64,000 nt of DNA. Source: Paguma larvata. Taxonomy: Eukaryota > Chordata > Mammalia > Carnivora > Viverridae. The stretch is from the NCBI GenBank assembly GCA_030068075.1, contig CM057835.1, positions 70,691,395 through 70,755,394 of the forward strand, given 5' to 3'. Below, piece by piece: positions 23,236-34,520 of this stretch. A program made the translations under genes and the position numbers. Within the stretch, counting starts at the first letter, position 1. Each line of letters begins with the position of its first letter. The notes under the pieces are model-generated. The model searched no databases, was not told the DNA's origin, and saw only the letters and a list, made by a program, of their open reading frames with translations.

Positions 23236-23925
23236 ATGTTTAGGACTCTGGTCCCTCTCACCTTCCCCATTCAGGGCATAGGTGATGTCTCCATGGAAGG
23301 GACATCTGGACTGACCATTTGCCTTCTTGAATCAGTTTCTTTAAGGCCCTAGAACTGACATTAGCAGAGTGTTCCCTTCTTTTCAGGTTCCTGGGTCTAG
23401 TCTGCCTGTCTCAGCCAACCTCCCTCAATGTTCAGAACTCTGAGATGGACTCTCACCATCACTTATGGTGGAAGCAGCAGTGACACTGGGAATTATAAGG
23501 TAGTCTCCTGGTACCAGGTGCCCAGAATGGCTCCCAAACTCCTGATTTTCTTCTTTTTTTAAAATTTTTTCTAATGTTTATTTCTGAGAGAGACAGAGAG
23601 AGACTGAGCTAGGGAAGGGCAGAGAGAGAGGTAGACACAGAATCCGAAACAGGCTCCAGGCTCTGAGCTGTCAGCACAGAGTACGACGCGGAGCTCAAAC
23701 TCACGAACTATGAGATCATGACCTGAGCTGAAGTCGGACGCTCAACCGACTGAGCAACCCAGGCGCCCCCTGATTTTCTATACTAATACTTGGCCTTCAT
23801 GAATTTCTGATCACCCTTCTTCTGGCTCCAAGTCTGGCATTTCAGCATGCCTGACCATCTCTGGACTCCAAAGTATGAAGGAGGCTGATTATCACTGCTG
23901 CCTATATGCTGGGAGTGGCACTTTT
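23236..23925 (+). pseudogene. IGLV2-like pseudogene, copy B, split by a SINE
   Basis: Leader exon 23,236-23,281 keeps a GTGATG donor. The V exon starts at 23,387 after a ttttcag acceptor and, without the SINE, would run 23,387-23,551 plus 23,780-23,925. Shared with copy A are the stop TAG at the mature N-terminus (23,398-23,400) and Tyr in place of the first Cys (23,464-23,466). Unlike copy A, the conserved Trp is intact (tcctggtac, about 23,508). An antisense SINE with an 11-bp target duplication lies in framework 2/CDR2. The second Cys (YHC) remains. The gene can be transcribed at most as a sterile transcript; no V domain can be made. Confidence 0.88.
23552..23768 (-). mobile_element. SINEC (tRNA-derived SINE) inside a V exon
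   Basis: This carnivore tRNA-derived SINE is in antisense. The poly-T tail comes first, then the CT-rich part as GA-rich sequence, then the tRNA-like head ending ...gagcaacccaggcgcccc. The target duplication cctgattttct occurs at 23,541-23,551 and 23,769-23,779. Copy A (7,490-7,505) shows the empty site. Confidence 0.93.
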
Positions 23926-23964
23926 CGCAGTGGTCCAAACTTCATGGAAGAGTGAGACCCAAAC
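23926..23964 (+). other. Decayed 23-RSS of pseudogene copy B
   Basis: The heptamer reads CGCAGTG (the essential second base A to G). A nonamer-like acccaaacc follows after 24 bp. The change in CAC should block RAG cleavage, in contrast to the perfect heptamer of copy A. Confidence 0.7.
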
Positions 23965-24429
23965 CTGTTCTTTGCTCTCAGGCTCACACCTTGCTCTCAA
24001 GCTGCTTTCCCAACCCTGTGCATAGGGGACTTCATGCAACAAGGCCTTGAGCATTCAATTCTCTCTCAGCTACTCCCCTTTATCACCATAACACTCAAAG
24101 GCAACACTCTCTCTGGCGTTTTCCTTGAATATCATGAAGGCTTCCTCTCTGCCTTTGTCCTCTGGTCCAGAATGGGACTCTTCGCAGTTATTCAACTCAG
24201 CAACAACAACAAAAAAAAAACAAAGATACAGTGTTCCTGTTAACATGGACGTCTTTCTAAAATGGCTCCTTTTTTTCCACAGTGGAATATTCTATGGGTG
24301 TGCCCCTCTTTCCTCAGGAAAGCCAAAGCATCTATTTTTCCCTGTTGAGCTGGTTGTCTAGCTGGAGTTCTAGTTACAGTGAATTGCTAATTACATAAAA
24401 GGAAATATTTAAATTTCATAATTAATCGA

Positions 24430-26070
24430 TATGTCTATGAATTGTTCAAACAGCTGAATGTGGCTAGTCTTAGGCATCAGAAGACCTAATCAATGACCAA
24501 CTCTTTCTATGTTGCCAGTATTTTCCAAGTTTTACCACTGAAAGTGCCATGTCTTTGAAACAACCTCATTCCCAGGTATAGAATCAGGAAATATTGTCAC
24601 TGCAGTGATTAGATTTTTGTGTCATCCTGTAAGTGTCAATAGGGTGTTCAGATTAAATATTATTTCTGGATGCCCCCATCAGGATGTTCATGGCCACAAT
24701 TAGTATTTGAATTTGTGCATTCAATACATCATATTATGCCCAAAGGCTAATTTTTCCTCCTTTTGTGGCAGTCAAGTTTATCATTTCTGTCATGTGTAAT
24801 TGTATGGGCACAATACTCCAGAAAAATTTTACATGAGCCCCTTAATCCATTATCATCAGGGTCCCTGAGTGTTCTCTGAGTACTTACAGAAGACAGAACA
24901 GATGCTAGGAAGTTCGTCGTGAAAATCAGTGTTTGGTTTCTTGCGGGAAGCATCTGGACAACTGGAGCCCTCACAGGAAGCCTCTCCACAGTGATCCCAA
25001 GAGATAGGGATCCAAACTACTGGTCTGTAAATGTAACTTCAGATGCTTCGCTAACTGATTTATGACAAGGTCTTCATCTAATTACCACTTTATTATTATG
25101 TCAAATGTGCATATCATTACCTAGACAAATATCTAAATAATATAGTATTTGAGTGTTTAAAAAACACAATCAGTAGTGTCAGATCCCAACCTATTCTTTG
25201 CCCCAACTACGCTTTTCCTTTTCCCCCTCCTTGAGGCCACAACTCTGCTCATCCCATGCTCTCAGGCAGCGTCACATATTTCTGAGGCTCTTGGAAACAC
25301 CTGTCATGTGGCATGGGAGAGAGTGTCATCAGAGCATCTCTATTCCGTGGAACTCCAGAAAGGATCCATCACCGTGATCAGTTTTTCTCCAAATCCACCT
25401 CCTACTAGGACAACACTCTAGGTCAAGCATTTCACTGTGGATGAGAAGTCTTTGCGCCAGCAAGGCACACAGCTCTGAGGCCAAGTCACTAATTGTGCAC
25501 AAAGGGGCAAGTCAGAGAACATCCTTGGTCCTCTATGCCGCACAGATATGTCCTGTTGAGAAGTCCATGGAACTGGACCCCTGAGGCCAATCCTGACTCC
25601 AGTCCCTCCTCCTGGAGGCTCAAACACTAGAATCTTTCTCTTGATGTCAATGAGGTATTTCTCGATTCTGATTCAGTTCTCATTCATGCATTATTCTTGT
25701 TTTCTAACCATTTTGAGAGTTCTATCATTTTCTAATTGCACCACTGTTCTCATCCTCATAACTACTGGGTTGGATTAATTTAAGGTGTGATTCTTCCTCA
25801 GCCTGAGTCTACATTCACCTCATATATATTATTCTTGTGTCATGGCCTTCGTGGGATAAGTGAGGTGAATCTGAGAGGGAGAATCTGGGCCACTTGATTT
25901 TTCCAGGGTCACATTTCATAGGAAGGAAGTAAAGGACAAAAGGAAAACATCTTGAATTGATCTGAAGGGATCCCGGGGCTTTGGAGGGCTTGGAGGAAAG
26001 GCAGGAAGAGCAGAGCTGGGGTTTCCTGTTATCTCTCAGGTGCCTTTCTTGGTGATTGGCACTTATCATC
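24430..26070. other. IGLV-cassette spacer of copy B, no gene seen
   Basis: Non-coding, paralogous to 8,150-9,775. Confidence 0.5.
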
Positions 26071-26075
26071 TGAAG

Positions 26076-26091
26076 CCACTAGAGGGCAGCG
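26076..26091 (+). promoter_or_regulatory. CTCF-core-like motif without its V gene
   Basis: ccactagagggcagcg, forward, is the counterpart of 9,779. The V gene expected about 700 bp downstream is absent because the copy ends in an L1 fragment at 26,297. Confidence 0.55.
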
Positions 26092-26297
26092 AGGGCCTGA
26101 AATTGGGAAAGGCAATTTTTGTTGTTGATCCTAACAGTGGTTTCTGGAAACATTGCTAAGTGGTTCGTGAGGGAAGGAGTGTCTAATACCTGTTGTGTAC
26201 CAATAATTGCTTTTCTGGAAGTGCCAGTCAACATCTAACTTCAAACCATTGCAGAGCAGGACAGAGAGTGATGCTTGAAAAACCAAGAAACTGAGGT

Positions 26298-27236
26298 GCA
26301 CAAACTAGATAGAGACCCAGCAAAGAAAGAGAACTGCAGGCCAATATCCTTGATGAATATGGATGCTAAAATTCTTAACAAGATATTAGCAAATAGAATC
26401 CAACAGCATATAAAAATAATTATTCACTATGATCAAGTAGGATTCATCCCTGGGTTACAGGGCTGGTTCAACATTCGCAAATCAATCAACGTGATACATC
26501 ACATTAACAAAAGAAAAGATAGGAACCATAACCCTGTCAATAGATGCAGAAAAAAAGCATTTGACAAAATAGAGTACCCTTTCCTAATAAAAACCCTCAA
26601 GAAAGTCGAGATAGAGGGAACATACTTAAACATCATAAAAGCCATTTATGAAAAGCCCACAGCTAATATCATTCTCAATGGGGAAAAATGGAGAGCCTTC
26701 CCCCTAAGATCAGGAACACGACAGGAATGTCCACTCTCGCCACTGCTATTTAACATAGTGTTGGAAGTCCTAGCGTCAGCATTCAGACAACAAAAAAAAA
26801 AAAATAAAATGTATCAAATTTGGCAAGGAGAAAGTCAAACTTTCACTTTTCCCATATGACATTATACTTTACATGGAAGACCCGACAGAATCCACCAAAA
26901 GCCTACTGAAACTGATCCATGAATTCGGCAAAGTTGCAGGGTACAAAATCAAAGTACAGAAATCGGTGGCATTCGTTTATACGAACAATGAAGCAATAGA
27001 AAGAGAAATAAAGAAGCAAATCCCATTCACAATTGCACCAAAAATCATAAAATACCTAGGAATAAACCTAACCAAAGATTTGAAAGATCTCTACTGAAAA
27101 CTATAAAAAAAACTTATGAGGGAAATTGAGGAAGCCACAAGGAAATGGAAAAACATCCCATGCTCATGGATTAGAAGAATAAATATTGTTAAAATGGCAA
27201 TGCTACCCAAAGCAATCTACACATTCAATGCAATCC
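26298..27236 (+). mobile_element. L1 ORF2 fragment (RT region), both ends truncated
   Basis: This is plus-strand ORF2 from the RT region starting [16 protein letters not shown] through [10 protein letters not shown] to the thumb-like segment [11 protein letters not shown]. The catalytic motif region is altered (ttcccatatgac at about 26,847 in place of tttgcagatgac). Frameshifts are visible near 26,540 and 26,830. It ends abruptly at 27,236 in an older antisense L1, with no A-tail. It marks the right edge of segmental duplication copy B. Confidence 0.85.
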
Positions 27237-27239
27237 CTT

Positions 27240-27914
27240 TCCCTTTTTTTTAATGATTTATAATTTACATACACGAAAAATTTATCATTTTAGTGAATAT
27301 TTCAGTTCTGTGAGTTTTGACAACCTGCACACAGAGGTGTAAGCACTTCCACTATATTGGTATATGAGTGGTCATTCAATCATCCGTAAATTCCCCATGC
27401 CCCTTTGCATCAGACTCTCCCTCTAATCCCAAACCCTGGCAACTTTTGCTCTGTTGTCTGTCCCTACAGTTTGGACTTTGCAAGTATGTCATATACATGG
27501 GATCATATACTGATTCTGGCCTTTTGGTTCTGACTTCCTTCACTCAGCACAATGCATTTGAGATGCACCTATGTTTTTGTATGCATTAATAGTTCATTTC
27601 ATTTCCATTGCTGAGTAGAAGTCCATTGCACGAATGAATCAATTTGCTTATCCACTCCCCATTTAAAGTACATTTGAGTTATCTCCAGTTTTGACTCTTT
27701 GACAATTTCAAACAAAGCTTTTAAAACATTTGTTTCATTTTTTTTTATGGATGTAAGTTTTCATTTCCCTAGGGTAAATACCTAAAAATCGAATTAATGG
27801 CTCATATGATATGCATGGAACATTCTACGATATCGTGAAGCTATTTTCCAATGTGAACACTGGATTTTTACTTTTCCATTTTATTTTTATTTATTTATTT
27901 ATTTATTGAGAGAC

Positions 27915-27947
<33 letters not shown>

Positions 27948-29500
27948 GAGAGAGGGAGAGTCAACAAGAGAGGTTCAGAGAGAGAGAGAATGAACCAAAC
28001 CAGGGAGGTTCAGAGAGAGAGGGAGAGAGATCCCAAGAAGGCTCTGCACTCAGCTTGGAGCCAGATGTGGGACTCAATCTCACCCCTTCGAGATCATGAC
28101 CTGAGCTGATATTAAGAGTCTGATGCTTAACTGACTGAGCCACTCAAGAGCCCCTGTATTTTCATTATCCTCAGGTATTTATGAGATTTCCAGTTGTTTC
28201 ATATCCCCCTCAGCACTGAAGACCATCAGTTTGTTTTTATACTGTCATTCTAGTATGCCTGTACTGATGTCTCCATATGTTTTTGAGTTTCATTTTTGGT
28301 GACTTATGATACTGAATATCTTTTCAGCATCTGTTTATCTTGTTGGTGAAGTGATTGATTAAATATCACCCTTTTTTAACATTCAGATTTCCCCAGGTTT
28401 TCTTGTATTCATATATGTGTTTGTGTGTGTCTGTGTATTTAGGTCTATGTGATTCTTTCCCATGCATATCTTTGTATATCCACTAAAGTATTCAAGATAC
28501 AAAACAGCTCCATCACCAAAATGATCCCTTATATTGTCCGCTATAACAACATTCATCACTTCCCACTCAGATTTCCTCCTCTGTCCTTACCCATGGCATC
28601 CAATAATTGACTTCCATTTCTAAAATATTTTATGTTTAGAAGTAATATAGAGAAAGAGAAAAAAGGAAAAAGAATCTCACATTATAGCCTTTGTGGATTG
28701 CCATTTTTAACACTTAATAATTCCCTGCAGATTCATCAAAACTGTTGGGTGCATTAAGAGTTTCTTCTTTTTCATTGTTGAGAGTAATGTCTGTTTAAAT
28801 ACCTACCCGTGGGAAAACATCTGGATTGTTCTCAGTTGGGGTTGTTATATATAATGGGGCTATGGAATTATGTACATAAGTTTTCGTGAGCATAAGTTTC
28901 ATTTCTCTGAAATAGAGGCAGAGAGTGTAATTGCTGGGGTTGCATGAGAATTCCAAGTTAAGTTTTTAAAGAAGCAATCCAACTCTTTTCCAGAGTGAGG
29001 GTACCATTTTACATTCCTATCAGCAATGAATGACTGATACAGTTCCTTCACAGCCTTGCCAGCATTGGGGGTTGTCACTATATTTTACCTTATCCATTCT
29101 GATAGGTATGAAGTCATACCTTATTGTGGTTTTAGTTTGTATGACTCTCATGGCTAATGATGAACATGTTTCCATGTGCTACTTGCAATCTCTATATCTT
29201 CTTTGATGAAATTTTTACTCTTTTTCCCATTTCTTAAATGCATTCTATTTGGTTTTGGGCTTTTTTAATGTTTAAATAGTTCTTTACATACTCTATACAC
29301 TATTTGTTTCTTGGATATGTAGTTTGCAAATATTTTGTATTATCTGTTTATTTCATCCTCTTTAGAAATGTTTTCAGAGCAAAATATTTTAATTTTCATG
29401 AGGTTCAATTTATTAAGCTTTCCTTTTATGAATCATGGTTCTAAGGTCATCAAAAAATTCTTGCCTAGCCCTGGATTCTGATGATTTTCTGCTACATATT
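27240..29500 (-). mobile_element. Ancient L1 3' sequences, antisense, SINE-interrupted
   Basis: Old L1M-like antisense 3' regions are recognisable from the ...tgagtagaagtccattgcac... and ...ccagagtgagggtaccattttacattcctatcagcaatg... type strings. They are probably two overlapping fragments (27,240-28,200 and about 28,470-29,500). No usable reading frame remains. A SINE interrupts the first fragment. Confidence 0.6.
27885..28155 (-). mobile_element. SINEC, antisense, with long GA tract
   Basis: A TTTA-rich tail (27,885-27,906) comes first, then GA-repeats, then the tRNA-like head ending ...taactgactgagccactcaagagcccc. It is more diverged than the SINE at 23,552. Confidence 0.85.
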
Positions 29501-29909
29501 TTTCTGTCATATAAAACTCAGACAAACAAACAGAAAACTGCCTCGAAGCTGTGTGACCATGCACTGTGTCAGATGATGGAATTCTGGCCTCTCACACAGC
29601 AGCATGACCAATGTCTCTATAAGCTCTGGTTTCATGCAGTTTCGGCCCTACCACCATAGATGATTTCATCACTATAGTGAACGACTGAGGTATTCTTGAC
29701 AGGCCCAGAGAGAGCCCCAGACCAAGGCTGAAATGTGTGTGCATGTGCTGGAGGGAGGGGGTCAGTGTTTTCTCACTCAACCATAGAGAGAGTTCTGGGG
29801 AACTTGAGTACAGGCCTTGAACTTAGGGTCCAATGTAAATTCTCCATTGAGCCCAGCTGTTCTCTGTTCACCATGGAGCCATTCAAGAAGGCCACAAAGA
29901 AGGAAGTAG

Positions 29910-29917
29910 ATTTGCAT
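29910..29917 (+). promoter_or_regulatory. Ig promoter octamer ATTTGCAT
   Basis: Perfect octamer 91 bp upstream of the leader ATG of the IGLV3-like gene at 30,008. Confidence 0.85.
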
Positions 29918-30007
29918 GAGGACATCCCCTTCTTGAGGATAAGAGAGGCTCTGATGCCCCATTCTGAGCCGTGTGGGTTCAGAGGAAGAGCCTGGGGCAT
30001 CTCCACC

Positions 30008-30494
30008 ATGGCCTGGACTCCTCTCCTGCTCCCCCTCCTCATTCTCTGCACAGGTGCCTCTCCACACACCTCAAACCCCAGAAATACCAGGGATCAGCCT
30101 GACCTTGACTTTCAGATCAAACCAGAGGATGCTGCAGGGTATGTACTCTCTGAAAATAAGACCCTCATCCTCAGATGTATTTTCCTCTCTTTCAGGTTCT
30201 GTGGCTGCTTCTGAACTGACTCAGCCACCTGCGGTGTCTGTGGCCTTGGGACAGACAGCCAGGATTACCTGCCAGGGAAACAGCTTCACAAGCTATGCTA
30301 TTAACTGGTATCAGCAGAAACCAGGCCAGGCTCCTGTGCTGCTCATATATGCTGATGACATCCTGGCTTCAGGGATCCCTGACCGATTCTCTGGCTCCAA
30401 CTCAGGGGATGCAGCCACCCTGACCATCAGTGGGGCCCAGGCTGATGTCGAGGCCGACTATTACTGTCAATCATATGACAGCAGTGGTGATGTA
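30008..30494 (+). CDS. IGLV3-like V segment, apparently intact
   Basis: Leader exon 30,008-30,053 ([15 protein letters not shown] plus 1 nt) ends with donor GTGCCT. The V exon is 30,196-30,494 after a ctctttcag acceptor. The frame is open. The mature start is [20 protein letters not shown], with first Cys 30,270-30,272, Trp 30,306-30,308 ([12 protein letters not shown]), [27 protein letters not shown], and second Cys 30,475-30,477 ([11 protein letters not shown]). Leader, short CDR1 and KPGQAP framework 2 match the IGLV3 subgroup. One unusual residue is Val in place of Glu or Asp in the usual EDEADYYC (here DVEADYYC). With consensus octamer and heptamer this is the best-equipped V segment in the window. 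On joining to IGLJ it would encode a lambda variable domain. Confidence 0.9.
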
Positions 30495-30533
30495 CACAGT
30501 GACACAGAAAGTTGGGGAAGTGAGACACAAACC
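30495..30533 (+). other. 23-RSS of the IGLV3-like gene
   Basis: Heptamer CACAGTG (perfect), 23-bp spacer 30,502-30,524, nonamer acacaaacc (one mismatch). Confidence 0.9.
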
Positions 30534-30539
30534 CCTTCC

Positions 30540-31700
30540 CCTTCTGTGTTACATTCTCCCTTAGTCCCATGAGAAGTATGGACAAAGCAGTGAGCTGGTG
30601 TGACCCAGGCCTCCAGAACTCCCTCCCCACTCTGCCTTCCAGGCTGGCTTGAACAGGGTGAATCAGAAACGCGTTTAGCACTCGCAGGACCCAGCTGTCT
30701 TGTTGTATGCCCCTGAGTTAGGGAAAGAGGGCCTGACTAGAAGAACAGGCAGAGGAAGACATGTACCCAGTGGTAATAGACTCTGGATGTCCATATGGTG
30801 GTGACTGGACCACTCACCGGCCCCATTTTTCTGGATTAATCTCCAGAAATCCCCAGTTCCTCAGACCTCCTGAAGCCCCAGGATCTTATGGCAGCCTTGG
30901 ATTCTGAACAGAGCAAATCAGTGTGGTAGCAGACATTGGTATCCACCAAGGCCTCCTCATGGATGACCCACCCTCCACCCACTCACACCTAGTGGGAATC
31001 CCAGGTAGTGTACCGCTGGGTCCTCACTGGGAATTGCTGTTCTGGAAGGCTGTCTCCTACAAGACACTGCTGCATGTCACATAATTATTCAGGTTGAATA
31101 ACTCCTGGAGCCAAGATCCCAAGTCCCTGGCTCAGTACAGAAGGACTTGCAAGATCTCACAACTAAATTCACAATTGTAATCACATTGCAGATCTTCCCA
31201 ATCTTGCCTCCTACATTCATTTACTTTTAAGGGCATCACTCCAAAACCCGTATGTATGCAATTGTCCATCACTGACTATGCTTCCAGGAAGCCCAAAAAG
31301 AAAAAAAAATGTTTCTAGGGAAAAGTATTGAAGACCAGCACAGAAAAAACACTCTGGAATTCTGCTGATTCTCTTTAGTACTGCTGACCACCCAGACATC
31401 AGAGAAACATTTGCAGTGCTCTCAGATGACACAATCAGTGAGATGCTTGTTCCTACCTGTCAGAGTGGAAATGTCCCTAAATCAGGGGGACTAGGTTGAC
31501 TAATCAGAAAAATGTTTCCTCGGTACTGGGGAAAAAGCTAGCATAAGAGTAAATGTCTCTTGTTCTTGTTGCACCTAAAACAGTGAGAAAGCAAGTTCAA
31601 AAGGGGTTAGACTATTTCCATTAACTGCACTGAATGTAGAAGAAATGCCAAAAACAGAAATACAAAGATATTATGCACTCTGTAAGGAAACAATCACAAA
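30540..31700. other. Downstream spacer of the IGLV3 cassette
   Basis: This non-coding stretch includes gc-rich sequence to about 31,000 and then AT-rich DNA. Part (about 30,580-30,640) resembles 35,090-35,165 downstream of the next IGLV3-like segment. No gene was seen. Confidence 0.45.
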
Positions 31701-32690
31701 GGCTGGCATTCTATCAAACTTTCCAATGAGGAAGAAGGATGATATGAGCCAAAATAAGAAAGAAAAAAAGAGAGAAAAAAACGATTCATCCAAACTGACC
31801 CTGAAATTCCACTGGTGGTAGAATTCGAATGCAAGGGTACAAAATACATTTTCATAACTATATTCCACTTGTACATGAGAGGTGAGGACTGAATGAATAT
31901 GCCAAGTGGAGACATGTAAAATATCATAAAAAATAACCAAATCAAACTTCTAGAAGTTAAAACTACAGTGTCTGTCAAAAATTACTCTTGCTGGATTGAC
32001 AGCATATTAAGCACTTCAAAAGAAATGATTAGCAAACACGTGATATAGTAATAGAAAGTATAGACAGAGATGAAACTATAGATGAAAAAAAGAAGGTTGA
32101 AGAGGGAAGAGCAGAAGTAGAAGGTTAGTGGGTTACAGGAAAACTTCAAGGAAAATAATAGGAATGCACTTTGAGTCCTTACACAGGAAAAAATTGGGGG
32201 AAAGAGGTGGAAAGAGAAAATATTTGAAGAAATATTGGCTGAAAGTGTTCCAAATTTGGTGAAAACTATAATCCCAGACGTTCAAGAAGGCCAAAAACCT
32301 TAAGTATGTGAAATATAAAACACATAGACACAAATACACACGCATAATCCAATTGCTTGAACCAGTGATAAAGAGACAATTATCAAAACGACCAGAGAGC
32401 AGAGACACATGCTACACAGAGGAAACAAGTAGAGTGATAAGAATAGATTTCTCATTAAAAGTGATGCAACAACACACTGGAGCCATATATGAGAACAATA
32501 AACAACAAAAACAGAATAAAACCTGTCCTTTGGAATTCTTATCTCAGTGAAAAACTCTCCCAAAAAGGAAGGCCAAATTAACCTTTCTCAGACATACAAA
32601 GACTTACAGAACTGATCACCAGCAGACTTTGAGTGCAAGCAAGGGCAAAGGACACCTCTCAGACAGAAGGAAAGTGAGATACATTTGAGA
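31700..32690 (+). mobile_element. Ancient L1 ORF1-region relic, sense
   Basis: The segment reads like the 3' half of an old L1M ORF1 (…aaaatatttgaagaaatattggctgaaagtgttccaaatttggtgaaaac…, then …gaactgatcaccagcagac…). It is full of stops and indels. Related relics follow the next IGLV3-type units at 35,580-35,720, 36,540-37,010 and 38,850-40,250, so this L1 piece appears to be part of the duplicated IGLV3 cassette. Confidence 0.55.
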
Positions 32691-33039
32691 ACTGAAAAAA
32701 GAAATGAAAAGCTTCAGATATGGTAACTACATAGATAAATATAGAAACATTTTATTATGTTGTAGTCCCTAAAAGATAATTCACTAGTTAAACAAAAAAA
32801 CACTAACAATGTATGCCATGGTTTATAATATGCATTAAAGCAAAATATAGGAAAATGTTAGTACAAAGGTTTGGGAGGAAGATGGGCATGTTCAAATGTT
32901 CTTGTACTATTGTAATATGGCATGTCACTGTAAGTAGACTTTGTTAAGTTAGAGGTACTGTAGACCCTATAGCTATCATCTTTGATAACAGTGATAGCTA
33001 TTAAGCCAATAGAGATATGAAACTTTAAAAATATATTCT

Positions 33040-34043
33040 TTTTTTTTAAATTAAAATAGTTTATTTTCAAATTGGTTTACATAAAACACCCAGTGTACAT
33101 CCCAACATGTGCCCTTTTTTGATGCCCATCACCCCCTCTCCCCTCCCATCTCCCTCACCCTCAGTTTGTTCTTAGTCTTTGAGAGTCTCTTATGTTTTAT
33201 CTCCCTCCCTCTCTGTGTCTTTTTTTTCTTTCCCCTCTTCCCCTCCCCCTGGTTTTTGCTTAGTCTCACCAAGTCCACCTATTCGTGGAAACATATGGTA
33301 TCTGTCTTTTTCTGACTGACTTATTTCACTTAACATAATACCCTCCAGTTCCATCCATGTTGCTACGCATGGCCAGATTTCATTTTTTCTCATTGCCACA
33401 TAGTAGTCCATTGTATATATGTACCACATCTTCTTTATCCACTCGTCAGTTGATGGCCACTTAGTTTCTTTCCATGTTTTGGCTATTGTCGAAAGTGCTG
33501 CTATGAACATTGGGGTACACGTGCTCCTATGCATCAGCAATCCTGTGTCTCTTGGGTAGATTCCTAGCAGGGCTATTGCTGGGTCATACGGTAGCTCTAT
33601 TTTCATTTTTTTGAGGAACCTCCACACCGTTTTCCAGAGTGGCTGCACCAGTTTGCATTCCCACCAACAATGTAGGAGAGTGCCTACTTCTCCACATCCT
33701 CGCCAGCATCTATAGTTTCCTGATTTGTTTATTTTAGCCACTCTGACAGGTGTGAGGTGGTATCGCAGTGTGGTTTTGATTTGTATTTCCCTGATGATGA
33801 GTGACATTGAACATCGTTTCAAGTGTCTATTTGCCATCTGAATGTCCTCTTTGGAGAAGTGTCTATTCATATCTTCCGCCCATTTCTTCACTGGGTTGTT
33901 TGTTTTTCGGGTGTGGAGTTTGGTAAGTTCTTTATAGATTTTAGATATTAGTCCTTTATCTGATATGTCATTTGCGATGATCTTTTCCCATTCCATTGGT
34001 TGCCTATTCGTTTTGTTGGTTGTTTCTTTTGCTGTGCAGAAGC
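33040..34043 (-). mobile_element. LINE-1, 1.0 kb, antisense, with 15-bp TSD
   Basis: A 5'-truncated young L1 has its T-tail first. It is flanked by ttaaaaatatattct at 33,025-33,039 and 34,044-34,058. The 3' end type is rc aatttgaaaataaactatt-like, the same as the chimeric L1 at 56,925, to which the ORF2 part is nearly identical. Confidence 0.95.
33190..33996 (-). pseudogene. L1 ORF2 C-terminal fragment, open
   Basis: A 268-codon open frame encodes the ORF2 C-terminus (from [14 protein letters not shown] through the Cys-rich [10 protein letters not shown] to the normal stop). It lacks endonuclease and RT because of 5' truncation at insertion. The open frame over this length and close match to 61,210-62,010 indicate a fairly recent insertion. 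It is not a host protein. Confidence 0.88.
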
Positions 34044-34407
34044 TTAAAAATATATTCTGTTAATTTTAAACTGAGAGAGTAAAAGGGAAGAGGGAACAAT
34101 GAACAGATGCGACCATATGTCTCTGAATCAGGTGTTGTCTTTATCTCTCATCAGGCCCAGCCTAGCCCCATGAACAAGTGCCTGAAAGACCACAGAGGGA
34201 TCCAAAAACAGACCCCAAGGAGGATGGTTTGACACAGTCATCATATAGTCAGATCCCAGGAAGGTGACTGACTCTAACCTCAGAGGCCAAGAATAGCTTT
34301 CTCACCTCACAGCTCTATAGAGGAAGCAAAGGGCTCCCTACTTCTTCCTCAGTCACAGTTCTGATCTCAAAACTGAGGCACAATTAGGAGTCCCAGGAGT
34401 GGAAGGA

Positions 34408-34415
34408 ATTTGCAT
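34408..34415 (+). promoter_or_regulatory. Ig promoter octamer ATTTGCAT
   Basis: Perfect octamer 106 bp before the ATG of the IGLV3-like segment at 34,521, retained although the leader exon behind it is damaged. Confidence 0.8.
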
Positions 34416-34520
34416 AACAGCAAAAATGACAACCCAAGCATCTGGAAGGGAATAAGAGAGGCTGAGCAGAGCCCAGCAGTGCTGTGGGACTCAGGAGGCA
34501 GAGCTCTGCTCATCTCCACC

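Larger units (their letters stand above)
21433..26297. repeat. Segmental duplication, copy B
   Basis: This is the paralog of 5,275-10,001: L1 3' end, spacer, CTCF-like site at 22,514, IGLV2-like pseudogene at 23,236, spacer, CTCF-like site at 26,076. Differences from A are a deletion near 22,107 that removes the CT microsatellite, a SINE inside the V exon, and an end at 26,297 where similarity stops and an ORF2 fragment begins. The counterpart of the intact gene at 10,485 is therefore missing here. Confidence 0.85.

Noticed and set aside
23700..23768. tRNA gene suggested by A/B-box-like sequence
   Set aside because: It is the tRNA-derived head of a SINE; no complete cloverleaf and the sequence continues into SINE body and tail. 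The same applies to 39,792, 40,332, 40,799 and 28,090.
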